Shown in pieces: positions 19,750 through 29,959 of a DNA stretch of 64,000 nucleotides. The notes below the pieces were generated by a model. That model was not told where the DNA came from. It saw only the letters and a list, made by a program, of their open reading frames with translations, and did not search any database. Position 1 is the stretch's first letter. Each line of letters begins with the position of its first letter. Source of the DNA: Litsea cubeba (lineage: Eukaryota > Streptophyta > Magnoliopsida > Laurales > Lauraceae); the NCBI GenBank assembly GCA_012931725.1, contig CM022951.1, positions 10,367,018 to 10,431,017 on the forward strand, in the 5' to 3' direction. The position numbers and the translations under genes were made by a program.

Positions 19750-20474
19750 ATGCCTCGAAGAACCAGAAAGGGAAAGGAACCTATCGCACTGTCGACCCAG
19801 CTGCCGACGGTCCCCCGCCGAGAGAGGTCAGGAGCAAAATCTGGTCCAGCAGGCGACCAGCTTCAGGATACTCGGTCGGGTTCATCCTCTAAGGATTCGA
19901 CCTCGACTCTACCCTCCGAAAGACGCACCCTGAAGAGCAGGAGCAACCGGGCCCATGGCGAAGGCTCGAGTAACGACCGCGACTCCAGAGAGTGGCTCGA
20001 TCAACGCATAGAGCGAGCAGTACGACAGCACATGGAAATGGCCGACTACGCTCAAGTTCGGATGAACTCTAGTGATTTCGGCGCATCTCCCTTCTCTCCA
20101 GAGATCAGAAGCTTCCCCCTTCCCGAAGATTTCAAAGTCCCGAGGTTCGTCATTTACGATGGAACCTCGGACCCAGCAGCACACCTACGGCAGCACTCAT
20201 GACTAGGGTAAATCAATTCGTCAGGCAAGAGGAGGACGAAGCCCGAGCCCGGGAGCAGTTCAACCTCCGCGACAGCGACCAGATCGCTTCCAGCTCGGCC
20301 GAACCTGCCAGCTCGACCGACGCTTCCAGCTCGGCCGACTCTGCCAGTTCGGCGGACGCTTCCAGCTCGGCCGACTCTGCCAGTTCGGCGGACGCCTCCA
20401 GCTCAGCGGACGTCTCCAGCTCGCTAGCAGCCCCCCGCTCTGCAGAAATCTCTTCCAACACGGGGAGCAGTTAG
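19750..20474 (+). pseudogene. B1 truncated gag in two overlapping frames
   Basis: The first frame (19750-20202, 150 codons) starts MPRRTRKGK and runs to the gag motif VPRFVIYDGTSDPAAHLR, similar to A1 VPRFVPYDGLSDPSAHLR. It stops at TGA 20200, and a second frame (20199-20474) starts on the overlapping ATG with TRVNQFVRQEEDEARARE, matching the end of the A capsid domain. About 150 codons of capsid core are missing between the two, so the deletion joined distant parts of gag and shifted the frame. The tail is a repeat of SSADSASSAD-like residues. No knuckle or protease remains. Confidence 0.8.
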
Positions 20475-20721
20475 GCGAACCTTTTTCTGTCACTTAGCAT
20501 CAACCGCCCGTCAGCTTCGATCGTACGACCCTCTACCGTCATTTCGACGGCACGGTCCTCTGCTGTCAGCCTTGATCGCACGGTCCTCTACCGCCATCTG
20601 TCGTCCAGAGCCACCGAGCTCACCCTGGGGCCGTTTTATACGCTCAGGCGTGACTCGTGTTCGGCGCCAGAGCAACCAAGTCCTCGGGTAGGCGCGCCCA
20701 GGCTCCTTGGCCTCCAAACGA
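20475..20721. other. B1 post-gag spacer
   Basis: Imperfect repeats of words such as CACGGTCCTCT and CGACCCTCTACCGTCA are present here and, in longer form, in B2 (51180-51420). No gene. Confidence 0.45.
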
Positions 20722-21121
20722 CCTCATGCTGGTCCGTCCACGTGCTGGTCTCCACCTCACGCTGGTTTCGGCCTCATGCTGGTCTCGACAGCATTTAACG
20801 ACCTCATGCTGGTCCGTCCACGTGCTGGTCTCCACCTCACGCTGGTTTCGGCCTCATGCTGGTCTCGACAGCATTTAACGACCTCATGCTGGTCCGTCCA
20901 CGTGCTGGTCTCCACCTCACGCTGGTTTCGGCCTCATGCTGGTCTCGACAGCATTTAACGACCTCATGCTGGTCCGTCCACGTGCTGGTCTCCACCTCAC
21001 GCTGGTTTCGGCCTCATGCTGGTCTCGACAGCATTTAACGACCTCATGCTGGTCCGTCCACGTGCTGGTCTCCACCTCACGCTGGTTTCGGCCTCATGCT
21101 GGTCTCGACCGCATCTGACGA
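20722..21121 (+). repeat. B1 80-bp tandem array, 5 units
   Basis: CCTCATGCTGGTCCG recurs at 20722, 20802, 20882, 20962 and 21042 with almost no sequence change, so amplification was recent. Inside each unit a 13-bp submotif CCTCATGCTGGTC appears three times in variant form. B2 has seven units of the same repeat. Confidence 0.95.
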
Positions 21122-21269
21122 CCTCATGTTGGTATCGCCCTCGTGCTAGCTACGCGCTTCACAGGTTCGGCCTCATGTTGGTCTCGGCCAGTGCCATCGA
21201 GACTGCCCTCGGGTTCGTACACCCGGGCTTCTCCATCTCGGCGAATGCCAGAAAAGCAAGTCACAAGGG

Positions 21270-21700
21270 TTAACAGCCCTGGAAAAGGCCTCGAGTTCGG
21301 ACACTCGGCCAATTCCTAAACTCAGGGTTTTTACTCATCTCCAAAGGTTCATCCGCCTTGGAAAAGACTTCGAGTTCATACACTCAGTCATTTCCTAAAG
21401 CTCCGGGTCCATCGCCCTGGAAAAGGCCTCGAGTCCAAACTCGGTCGTTTCCTAAAGCTCCGGGTCCACCGCCCTGGAAAAGGCCTCGAGTCCAAACTCG
21501 GTCGTTTCCTAAAGCTCCGGGTCCACCGCCCTGGAAAAGGCCTCGAGTCCAAACTCGGTCGTTTCCTAAAGCTCCGGGTCTACCGCCCTGGAAAAGGCCT
21601 CGAGTCCAGACTCGGTCGTTTCCTAAAGCTCCGGGTCCTGGACCCTGGAGAAGGCCTCGAGTTCGGACACTCGACCGGATTCCTAAAATCAGGGTTTTTA
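21270..21700 (+). repeat. B1 57-bp minisatellite
   Basis: Regular units begin GGGTCC at 21405, 21462, 21519, 21576 and 21633 (57-bp period), with diverged units on both sides. The unit is nearly identical to that of the 14-copy array in A2 (32506-33303), although B1 and A2 have different LTRs. Confidence 0.92.
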
Positions 21701-22192
21701 CACCCCTCAAAGACCGTTGCCGAACTCATGCTCATCTCCGATCCACTGTCGCAAGGCAAGGCAGTTCGTCTCGGCCAAAAGCTGGCCACTTCGGCCAATG
21801 GCAGCTCGACAAGATTGCAGTAGAGACTGTTCCATATCACCTCCTCGGCCTCATGACAGTCCTCAGCTCGGCATCAGTGCCGGATTCTAAGTTGGCAGTT
21901 ACACTGGTCACCTCGGCAGCATCGCCAGAACACTTCCAACGGGGCTGCGCCTCCGGCGACGGGCCAGCTGGTCATGCCTCGATCTCTTAGTTGGTGATGA
22001 ATCAGTTGGCTGGACCATCAATCTCAAAGCGACAAACTGCTCCAAGGCACAAGTGTTGTCCTCCATGGTACTTACCAACTGGACCATCAATCTCAAAGCG
22101 ACAAACTGCTCCAAGGCACAAGTGTTGTCCTCCATGGTACTTAGCTTCCGACCTCAATGAGGAGTCTAATGAGCTCAGAAGCTGGGGGGCTT
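21701..22192. repeat. B1 3' internal region with 69-bp duplication
   Basis: GGACCATCAATCTCAAAGCG and the bases after it repeat at 22012 and 22081 (69-bp period, two units). The region ends with a polypurine-like AGCTGGGGGG before the LTR. The stretch 21701-21900 matches B2 closely and is non-coding. Confidence 0.7.
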
Positions 22193-23017
22193 AGTGTGGG
22201 GAAATTCCCAAGAGAATCCTGGGCAAGGTGCTCCATCCCGGGCCCCCGCATCAGCAAGTCCATCGCGGCAAGTCCATCCCGGCAACTCCCCCACCTCGGC
22301 AATGCACGCCTTAGCAAGACCAGACACTCCACCTCGGCAGGATCCACTTCGGCAAAGCATCCCACTTCGGCTGCCCAGCTCGGCGACAGTGCCAGCCCCT
22401 TCCACTTCGGCAACAGTGCCCTGACACTACATCTCCGCCAGGTCTCACCCGGCACGACACTCCATCCCGGCCAAGTGCCTCATATCGATGAAAGTACTGA
22501 GCACTGACAGCTGTCCTCCCATGGACGCTCAAGCACGCTATGGCCCGTGCGACAAGACAAGGGGATAGCCCGTATCTCCTGACAGATCACCGTCCACAGC
22601 TCCCAAGGCGCCAGGATATGGCCTAACGGGACAAGACAGGCTACGACGGGACCAGACAGGCTACGATGAGACCGCGCCTCCCTAGTACCTGACAAAATGG
22701 GCTACGACAAGACAGCCAACTACTCCTTTGCCTCCTCTTCCTCTACATAAACGCAGCTACAGCTCCAGAGGAAAGGGGGACGCCATTACCACTCAGGTAT
22801 GCCATCTTCTTCCCCCAAAATCTCCTTCCCTCTGCTTAGTTCATATACTAACTTAGGCATCGGAGAGCCTTGCGCCGCCCAGGCCAAGGTCCTCTGACCT
22901 ACGTTTCTCCTTCCTTTTCTCAGGCTTCAGGCGCAGGCATCGGTGTCCCTAATCTCACTTGGGTAAGTCCTCTAAGGCACCCCCCATTATTGTGGGTCAT
23001 TATTTTTTGCACCTACA
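22193..23017 (+). repeat. B1 3' LTR
   Basis: 825-bp copy of 18860-19684, followed by target duplication GTAAT. Confidence 0.92.
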
Positions 23018-23022
23018 GTAAT

Positions 23023-23954
23023 CAACTAATTTATATTAGTAGAGCGGTGCTACACAGGCTAACGGTAAAATTGGAAAGGTTTGGGGTTGGATAGGGGGAA
23101 GTTGGATCTCGAGCTAATAAAATGATCCTAGTCAGTCTTAAGTCCGTAAGGTTTAATTTTTAAACATTGTGCAAAACTGTTGTGATGAAGTCTAACGTGA
23201 ATGCCTGGAATAGTGCAAAATTCGAATAAGTGCCACTTCTAAGTGTTTCCAAACAGATAGGGTTGATTAATTGTGAACCGCAAGTAATAAAATTAAGAAA
23301 GGCGTGGATTAATAAAATTAGTATAACTCATGACTCGCCTGGATTACACATGGGTTAATGAGTTTTCATTAGCACAAATGGAAAATTACACATGTTTGCA
23401 ATGTTTTTGCAAACCCATTCTATCCAACAAGGTTGAACTTGAAATACTACATGTTTGTATTTTAGTTCACCTGAAAAACCCACCTTTAATGGAACCATGA
23501 AAACCGTGTTGTTCAACCATTGAACCTTTCAAATCAAACACCAGCCAATGAGTAATGTCAAACAAAGAAACTAATTTAAAAGTACACATTCTTATTTGAT
23601 AAATGAATCCAATACATTTTTCGCAAGATTTTTGTAGTTTACAAATATATTTCCAATATAATTTTTTAATTTATTTATTATATGCTTAGAACGTCATACT
23701 AATGTCATGGTTGTTCCTAATGAACTAACAATTGGACCAGGTCTTAATGTTGTTAAAAAGCCAGTCCAGATCAACAAGTAGAGGGGAGCCACACAAAAAA
23801 TGCCCCCATTCAGTGGAGACCAACCAGATGCATGATAAATAATGGACTGAAAGGAGGCATTGTAATGGAAAAGTTTCGGCCTAAATGTAGGGAACTTGAG
23901 ATCTCCAGCCAATAAAATGATCCTAGCCATTAGTTTTAAATCCGCAAGGATTAA
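23023..23954. repeat. Intergenic, with two diverged duplicate pairs
   Basis: About 23510-23755 matches 18236-18525 (see there). About 23085-23165 and 23875-23954 match each other around AATAAAATGATCCTAG and TCCG(T/C)AAGG. Otherwise this is AT-rich, without a supported gene; the 88-codon minus frame at 23694-23960 lies across repeats and has no recognisable domain. Confidence 0.5.
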
Positions 23955-25587
23955 TGTCACTTCCCCACTCTTAAAACAGGGTTAAACGCGAGAATAAGAA
24001 TCAAATTAGAAGTTCAGAAATGACAAGACAGTCATTTAACCCTTAAACATAGCCCATAGTATCGAAGTCCGCGGTGAGATGGTAAATAATTGTCAATTGA
24101 TAACATAACATAAGTAATTGTACAGTATCAAAGTAAACATATATATCTTAGAGATTAATCTTCACAGTTTAACTACAAAAGTTCTAATTATACAAGTGCT
24201 TCAAAAGTATCTCAAAATGAAAACCTATTTATCAAGCATAGTACCATCAACCACAAGAGCTGGCAGGTAGATATAATTAATTTGTAATAGATATGTATTG
24301 GAAAGCAAATAAAATCATAAATTCATAAATTCAAATCAAATCATAAATTCAAATCAAATCATAATTTCGTATTCAAAACACACCACTTAGGCTTTTACCA
24401 TGACCATAAGCCATGGCACTTTGGGTCCTTACCATGTCCATAAGTTCTTAATCCACCAGATATTCCAGGTATCCGGCCCTATTCATAAGTTTTGATTCCA
24501 TATTTTCCGGGAATCTGACTCTATTCATATATTCTTAACACGGTGATCAATCATTCCAGAAGTTCAAACCCAGCTGTACAGTTGTCCATAAGTTTGAACG
24601 TGGGATACAATTAGCTTTGTTCACATATTTGAATCCATAAATTCAAGATAAAAAATAGAACTTCCATTAAAATAAGTGAAGTCCACTAGTGAACCGACTA
24701 GTTCAGTTAACCGAGAGGTAACTGAGGGCTTAACCGAATGAACAAAATCCTGACTTTCTATGTTCCAGTTATTCTAACAGACATGTTCGGTCTGTTCTCT
24801 GATCTTGGATGTTCGGTTAACCGAAAACAATAATTCGGTTCGGTTAACCAATGAGTCCAAGCACGAATAGGCTTCAGTTGCAGGGATTTTATCCCCTTGC
24901 CTCAACACCTGAGCTGTAACAAAACACAGGGCCAAGCCCTCTTCACTATCATCCAACCTTCTCCCTTCCAAATTCATTTACATCCACCTATTTCATTCAT
25001 TCAATTTCATATAAAGAAATGATCCATTCTTTTGAATTCAAAATGATAAATTAATATCAGTTCAAAGCTATAATTTCAGTTCGACATGCATATCAATCTC
25101 AAGTTTTGTATTTCCACTTGCCTTTGCTTGAAGGTAAACTCAAAATCCCCAATTCCTAACTCCAAATCTCCAAATTCTAGAAATTGAACCAAAACCATCA
25201 AAATACTATACTAAGCAAGCATAAAAGAAGCTAAATAACTCATCTACAACATTTAAATCACAAACCCCACAAACACCCATACCTTAATCACAATCAAAGA
25301 CTCACCTACAGATGTGTGGAACTTCAAACAAATGGTATGTAGAGAATGGTGAAATACCAAGGATGATGATGATGTTTTTTTTTTCTTTCCTCCGCAGTCC
25401 ACCCTTTCTGTTTCTGTTTCGGAAATGGAAGTCGGAAAGGGATGAAACGAGCCTTTTAGGGCAACTGCCTTTTATTCGCTTTTTTAATTCTTTTTTAAAT
25501 TACATACATGTATGTAATTTGTGGTATTCATGGTCTCTGGGGCTTGATTGGGTAATACCCTGATTTGGGATTTCGGATCGTCACAAA
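23955..25587 (-). repeat. D1: probable solo LTR of a second family
   Basis: On the minus strand it would begin TGTGACGATCC (25587) and end GGGGAAGTGACA (23955). The left end resembles the certain D-type solo LTR at 38438: both start TGTCAC(G/T)(C/T)CCC and carry ATCGAAG(T/A)CCGC about 110 bp in. No matching target duplication is visible (ATTAA left, AAAGT right), so one end may be wrong or rearranged. It is AT-rich and has no coding potential. Confidence 0.45.
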
Positions 25588-26520
25588 AGTTTTTGGAGGT
25601 ACATGGATATTTGAGCATTCTGTTAAGGAAAAAACCCCAATATAGTAAGCATCCATTATTTTGGTTGGCTTTGGATTTTCATAAGTGGGCTCCATTCAGG
25701 ATCAAATTAAATTCATGCGAGTCCATAAAAATGCAGACGTTGTTACTTTTGCATTTTAAATGTATTTGTTTCTTTTGAGGCTTTTTTGATCTAGACACAA
25801 TAGGAGCATGATGGGTCTACGGATGTGTAGTTTTGCCTTGTGTTAGTGGTCCCATCGCTACTTTTCTTTTCTGTTTTTTTTTTTCTTTTTTTTTTCTTTT
25901 GCCTTTTTCCTTTTTAAAATAGGAAGTTCCCATCCCGTGTAGCTATTCAGATTTCAGGGACATCTTCAATACATGTGAGACTACCTACCCACCTAAGGAT
26001 CAATCCATGATTGGCTATGGAAGATGAGACGTGGGTCTCATGTTTCTCTATTGGGGTCCGGATTGGTTATGACTCGATGTATTTAACATTCTTTGTAAAT
26101 ATTTGGAGTCGAACAAATTTTTCGGCTTCATCTTTGTAGGTAATTGGTCATCCACTGCTTAGGTAATTGGTAACTCTAATTAATTGTGATTAATATGAAT
26201 TAAGCGTGATTGGTCAAATTAAATGGTGATTACTAATTGGAATGATCCAATTAGTCTTGGAAGACTGAATTAAGCCTAGTGAAATGATTTGGAAGTCATT
26301 AAGTTGATTAAGGTGGGTTTTAGACTTAAGTGAGTGAAATAAAGGACTTTACCATAAATACAAGTTTGTACGTATTTCGTTGAAATTGGTGAAACTCTAT
26401 ACCATCATGTGTATTTCGACGAGTACATCAATTTTCATAATACACTCGATTTCGTTTTGCTCAAGAAGAATCAAGTGAGCTTTGAATTGACTTGAAATGT
26501 AAATAAGTCTTAAAAATTGG
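25588..26520. other. Intergenic, AT-rich
   Basis: A pyrimidine run (about 25858-25905) and AT-rich sequence. I see no gene, RNA or clear element end, though the left part of D2 may reach into it. Confidence 0.4.
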
Positions 26521-28712
26521 TTTTATGTTGTAATTTGGAACCCACATGTCCCTTATACACTATTCCAGCACATTTAGAACGGAATCAGAAGCTGGAAACA
26601 TAAGAGGAAGTTAAGGAGGGCATGCCAGCAGCTCCTACTTCTTCTTTATTCGTTTCATCTTGTTTCAGCTCATGCCATTTCTTTCTTCCTCATTTTATTC
26701 ATTTTCTCTTCTCTACGATTTGGAAGGAATTTGTGAGTGGGTTCTAAGAAAGGGAAACTTATCTTCTTCCTCTTCTTGTTGGAGTTCTCTGGAGACAAAA
26801 TTAAGGGAAATCTGAAATTGTTCCAAGACTTGGAATTGGTGGTTTTGTGCTAGAATCAAGTAAAGGCAAGTAAAAATAGTTGCTTTTGTTTATATGTTAA
26901 TGAATCTGAGTTTTATTAAGTTTGTTGATTCAGCTATATGTTAGAATCAACTATATGATAGAAATGGAATAGGTTTGAATGAATGGAATTGATTTGAATG
27001 ACTAGATTTGAATAAATGATTGGTCAATGGAAGTGTTTGATTGATGTTTAAATGATAAATGAGGAAAGGAACAGGAGGTTCCAAATGTATTATGCAGGTT
27101 GTGAATGATTGGGAGAAGAACAGAACTCTGAAACGAATTCAATAGAGATTTCTGTACAGAAATCGATTAACCGACATTATAAGGTCGGTTAGCATTCGGT
27201 CAACCAACATGTGACCGACCACTTGACCGACAATGTAAAAATGGGGAAGAAACGTATCTCTGGTTTTCGAACCGAGACCTGAGCTAATCCAGTTCGATCA
27301 GCCTAAGTTTGTAGTTCGGACAGCCGAACTCTCTAGTTCAGTTAACCGACATTCAATAGAAAATTGTTAAGAAGAAGATAATGGTTCTGGAAATCGAACC
27401 GAGAAGCAAACGAGCAACCGAAAACAATCAACAGAGATCAATTAACCGAAGGTTAACCAAGGAGCTGACCGACAGCCTATAAAGACTGTATTTAATTCTG
27501 TAATTAAAGAAAATAGAGCCTATTGAGTTAATCAAGGCTGTTTATAGTGTTTATACCTCCATAGATGTTAATTACGGGGACTTTTTAAAGAAAATAGAGC
27601 CTATTGAGTTAATCAAGGCTGTTTATAGTGTTTATACCTCCATAGATGTTAATTACGGGGACTTTAATGTACAAATTATATATAACTGTGATGTTCATCA
27701 AGAATAACACGAGTACATTAAAGAACCGAGGATTACATCCAATTGGATGGTATTATTTAATTGAATTTGAATTGTCAAGATATGTTCTATATTGTCTTAA
27801 ATGACACTATATAATGAATCAAACCCAGATAGAGTAATTATTGATTTATATATTGCAAAGAATCCTGAAAGAATTATTTATTGATTCGTATCCATTCATT
27901 TATAATTAAACGGAAATTAAATGATATGAATTGTATTATATATTGAGTCTGGTACTACATAGTTATTTCTGTCTGCTGCAGCAGATTATTTGGGAGTGTC
28001 CGGTACTCCGTAGTGAGACCAGTGATCTCTGATCAAGACACTGAGTAGATATGCCACTCATTTAATAAGTCCTTGAGGCCTGAGTCGTGAATGATGCGCT
28101 CTTCAATCCTGTGCCAATAGAGGCAATTCTTCCTTTTTAGGGAGATATAATTTGACTGGAACTGCTATGGTAGTTTGCCAACTTATAAAGACTCTCATTG
28201 ATTAGTAATTGTAATTGTAATTGATTTGTAAATTGTAAGTAGTATTACTGTCATTGAAAATATTACTGGTTTTAGTCTAACATTGAATTGGACAGATTAA
28301 CACTGTTGATTTATTTATGTTTAATGATTAATTAAATACATTGAGAGTGTGATTAGCATATGAAATCTTAGAACTGTTTATACATTGCTGAATTGTGAAT
28401 TCACAGTGTTATTGATGGCATTCAGGCACAGCAGCCATTGTCGGTCCTTCAGAGGTCACAACACCAGTGGAAACAACTAATACAGTTTCTTCCGAAGGAC
28501 TAGTTGAGTGAAAATAAAGTATTGTTATAATGATGTGAGACTTTTAGAAAATGATTATTGTTTATACTGTAAATAAAATTTTGTTTATATACCGCATAAT
28601 ATGTAATTTGATATCCCTTATGAAATTTATGAATAAAGTTCACGGGAGTAAATATGGTCGCGACTCGGGGTTAACTCGATTTAAATTTTTATCTCGGGCT
28701 TGGGTTGTGACA
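26521..28712 (+). repeat. D2: probable LTR remnant, right end clear
   Basis: The right end GGGTTGTGACA (28712) mirrors the D-type LTR ends, and the stretch before it is AT-rich and LTR-like. AAGGCAAGTAAA near 26862 has a counterpart in D1. Both D1 and D2 contain several GGTTAACCGA-type words. The left end is not resolved; I place it near 26521 only by comparison with D1. No coding region. Confidence 0.35.
27506..27667 (+). repeat. 81-bp tandem duplication inside D2
   Basis: AAAGAAAATAGAGCCTATTG starts at 27506 and again at 27587. The two 81-bp copies look identical by eye, so the duplication is young compared with its surroundings. Confidence 0.9.
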
Positions 28713-28992
28713 ATCTCTAACATTGATTGACTGTGAGGAGAAGAAAGGGCGAGGGAAGAAGAGATCGAAGCGCCCACCAAAATTAGAGGAATGATATCCA
28801 AAATTTGATAAGACGTAGAGGTTGTCATTACTCAAGTCGTGTGCACATATAGAAAGAGTTAAGAGTCGAAATACATCATATAGAGGAAGAGATCATAACC
28901 CGTCAGTGATTATCTAAACCAATGATTATACAAATGCTATATACATGGTAAATGGCTTAAATCACAGCCCCTCAGTGCCATAGTGTCATTAC

Positions 28993-29871
28993 TGTGCGGG
29001 GAGATTTCCAGAGCACCGGATTAGGCTAATCCCAGCCATCAGATGAGACTAAGTACTCTCACATGCCGTCCGCATGCCATCCACGTGGCACTAAACTCAC
29101 CTCGGCTACCGGGATAGAGGCCTCAGCCGAAATCAAACAGCTCCAGGCCGTTAGCGCCGAGCTCGTCCATCCCATGTGTCCATCTCGGCTGAGAACTCCA
29201 TCTCGGCTGAAGGAGCCGAGACGAGATCCGAAGCAAGAAAAGACCTCCACTCGCACCCCTCACGTCGCCAGGCGCGTGAAGGAACAGGGGTACGAATTAG
29301 TAAGACAGATGCGACATCCGTCCGTCCACAATCTTCGCTGGATCACTGACAAGGCGGCGTCCAGCGGCTGAAGCCACATCAGGGCAAGGCCCGAGGGCAG
29401 ATCCGATGCTACTCCTACCGCCAAAAGCACCCAACACAATCTGGCCCAACAAGACGCGCATTTAATGCATTGTGGGCTGATCCGACTGACACTAAATGCA
29501 GGGTGGGCTGGATTGGACCGCATTGATTACTTTGCGGGCTTATTATGACTCCCAGTCAAATCACGGGACACACACCAAGGTGTCCTCCAAAAATACAAGC
29601 CAAGCTTCTATAAATATAATCCCATACCACATGCAAGGTACGCACAATTGGATACACAGAGCCGTTACTCTGTCTCTCTTCCTCCTCTCCTTCCATTGTT
29701 CCAGTTCCTTCACTGACTTTGGCATCGGAGAGCCTTGCGCCGCCCAGGCCAGGGTCCTCTGACCGTGTGTTCTTCCCTTTCAGGCTTTCGGACGGCACCC
29801 AGTCATCACCATCATCGGATAAGTCCTCTAAGGCTCCCCAGTTATTGTGGGTCATTATTTCTGCACCTACA
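28993..29871 (+). repeat. A2 5' LTR
   Basis: 879 bp, TGTGCGGGG...CACCTACA, with a TATA box at 29609-29616. About 29046-29200 differs strongly from the 3' LTR whereas the rest is nearly identical. Confidence 0.92.
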
Positions 29872-29959
29872 ATTGGCGCCGTCTGTGGGAAAGTAATATC
29901 ACAACCTTCTCAACCTTCCCAACCTTCCCAACCTTCTTAACCTCAATCTCTCAGAAGCC

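Larger units (their letters stand above)
18860..23017 (+). mobile_element. B1: non-autonomous LTR retrotransposon
   Basis: Two 825-bp LTRs (18860-19684 and 22193-23017) and target duplication GTAAT (18855-18859 and 23018-23022) define the element. The 2.5-kb inside holds a primer-binding site (19687-19704), a truncated gag, an 80-bp array, a 57-bp array and a 69-bp duplication, but no protease, RT or integrase. The last part of the LTR and the primer-binding site match element A. The LTRs differ at roughly a dozen positions by eye, and the first base of the 3' LTR is A instead of T. It must have moved with proteins supplied by another element, most likely a Tat relative. Confidence 0.92.

Noticed and set aside
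20856..21118. A series of 60-codon ORFs at 80-bp steps
   Set aside because: They are the same 80-bp repeat read in successive frames.
23694..23960. 88-codon minus ORF
   Set aside because: It spans two diverged repeat copies and has no recognisable family.
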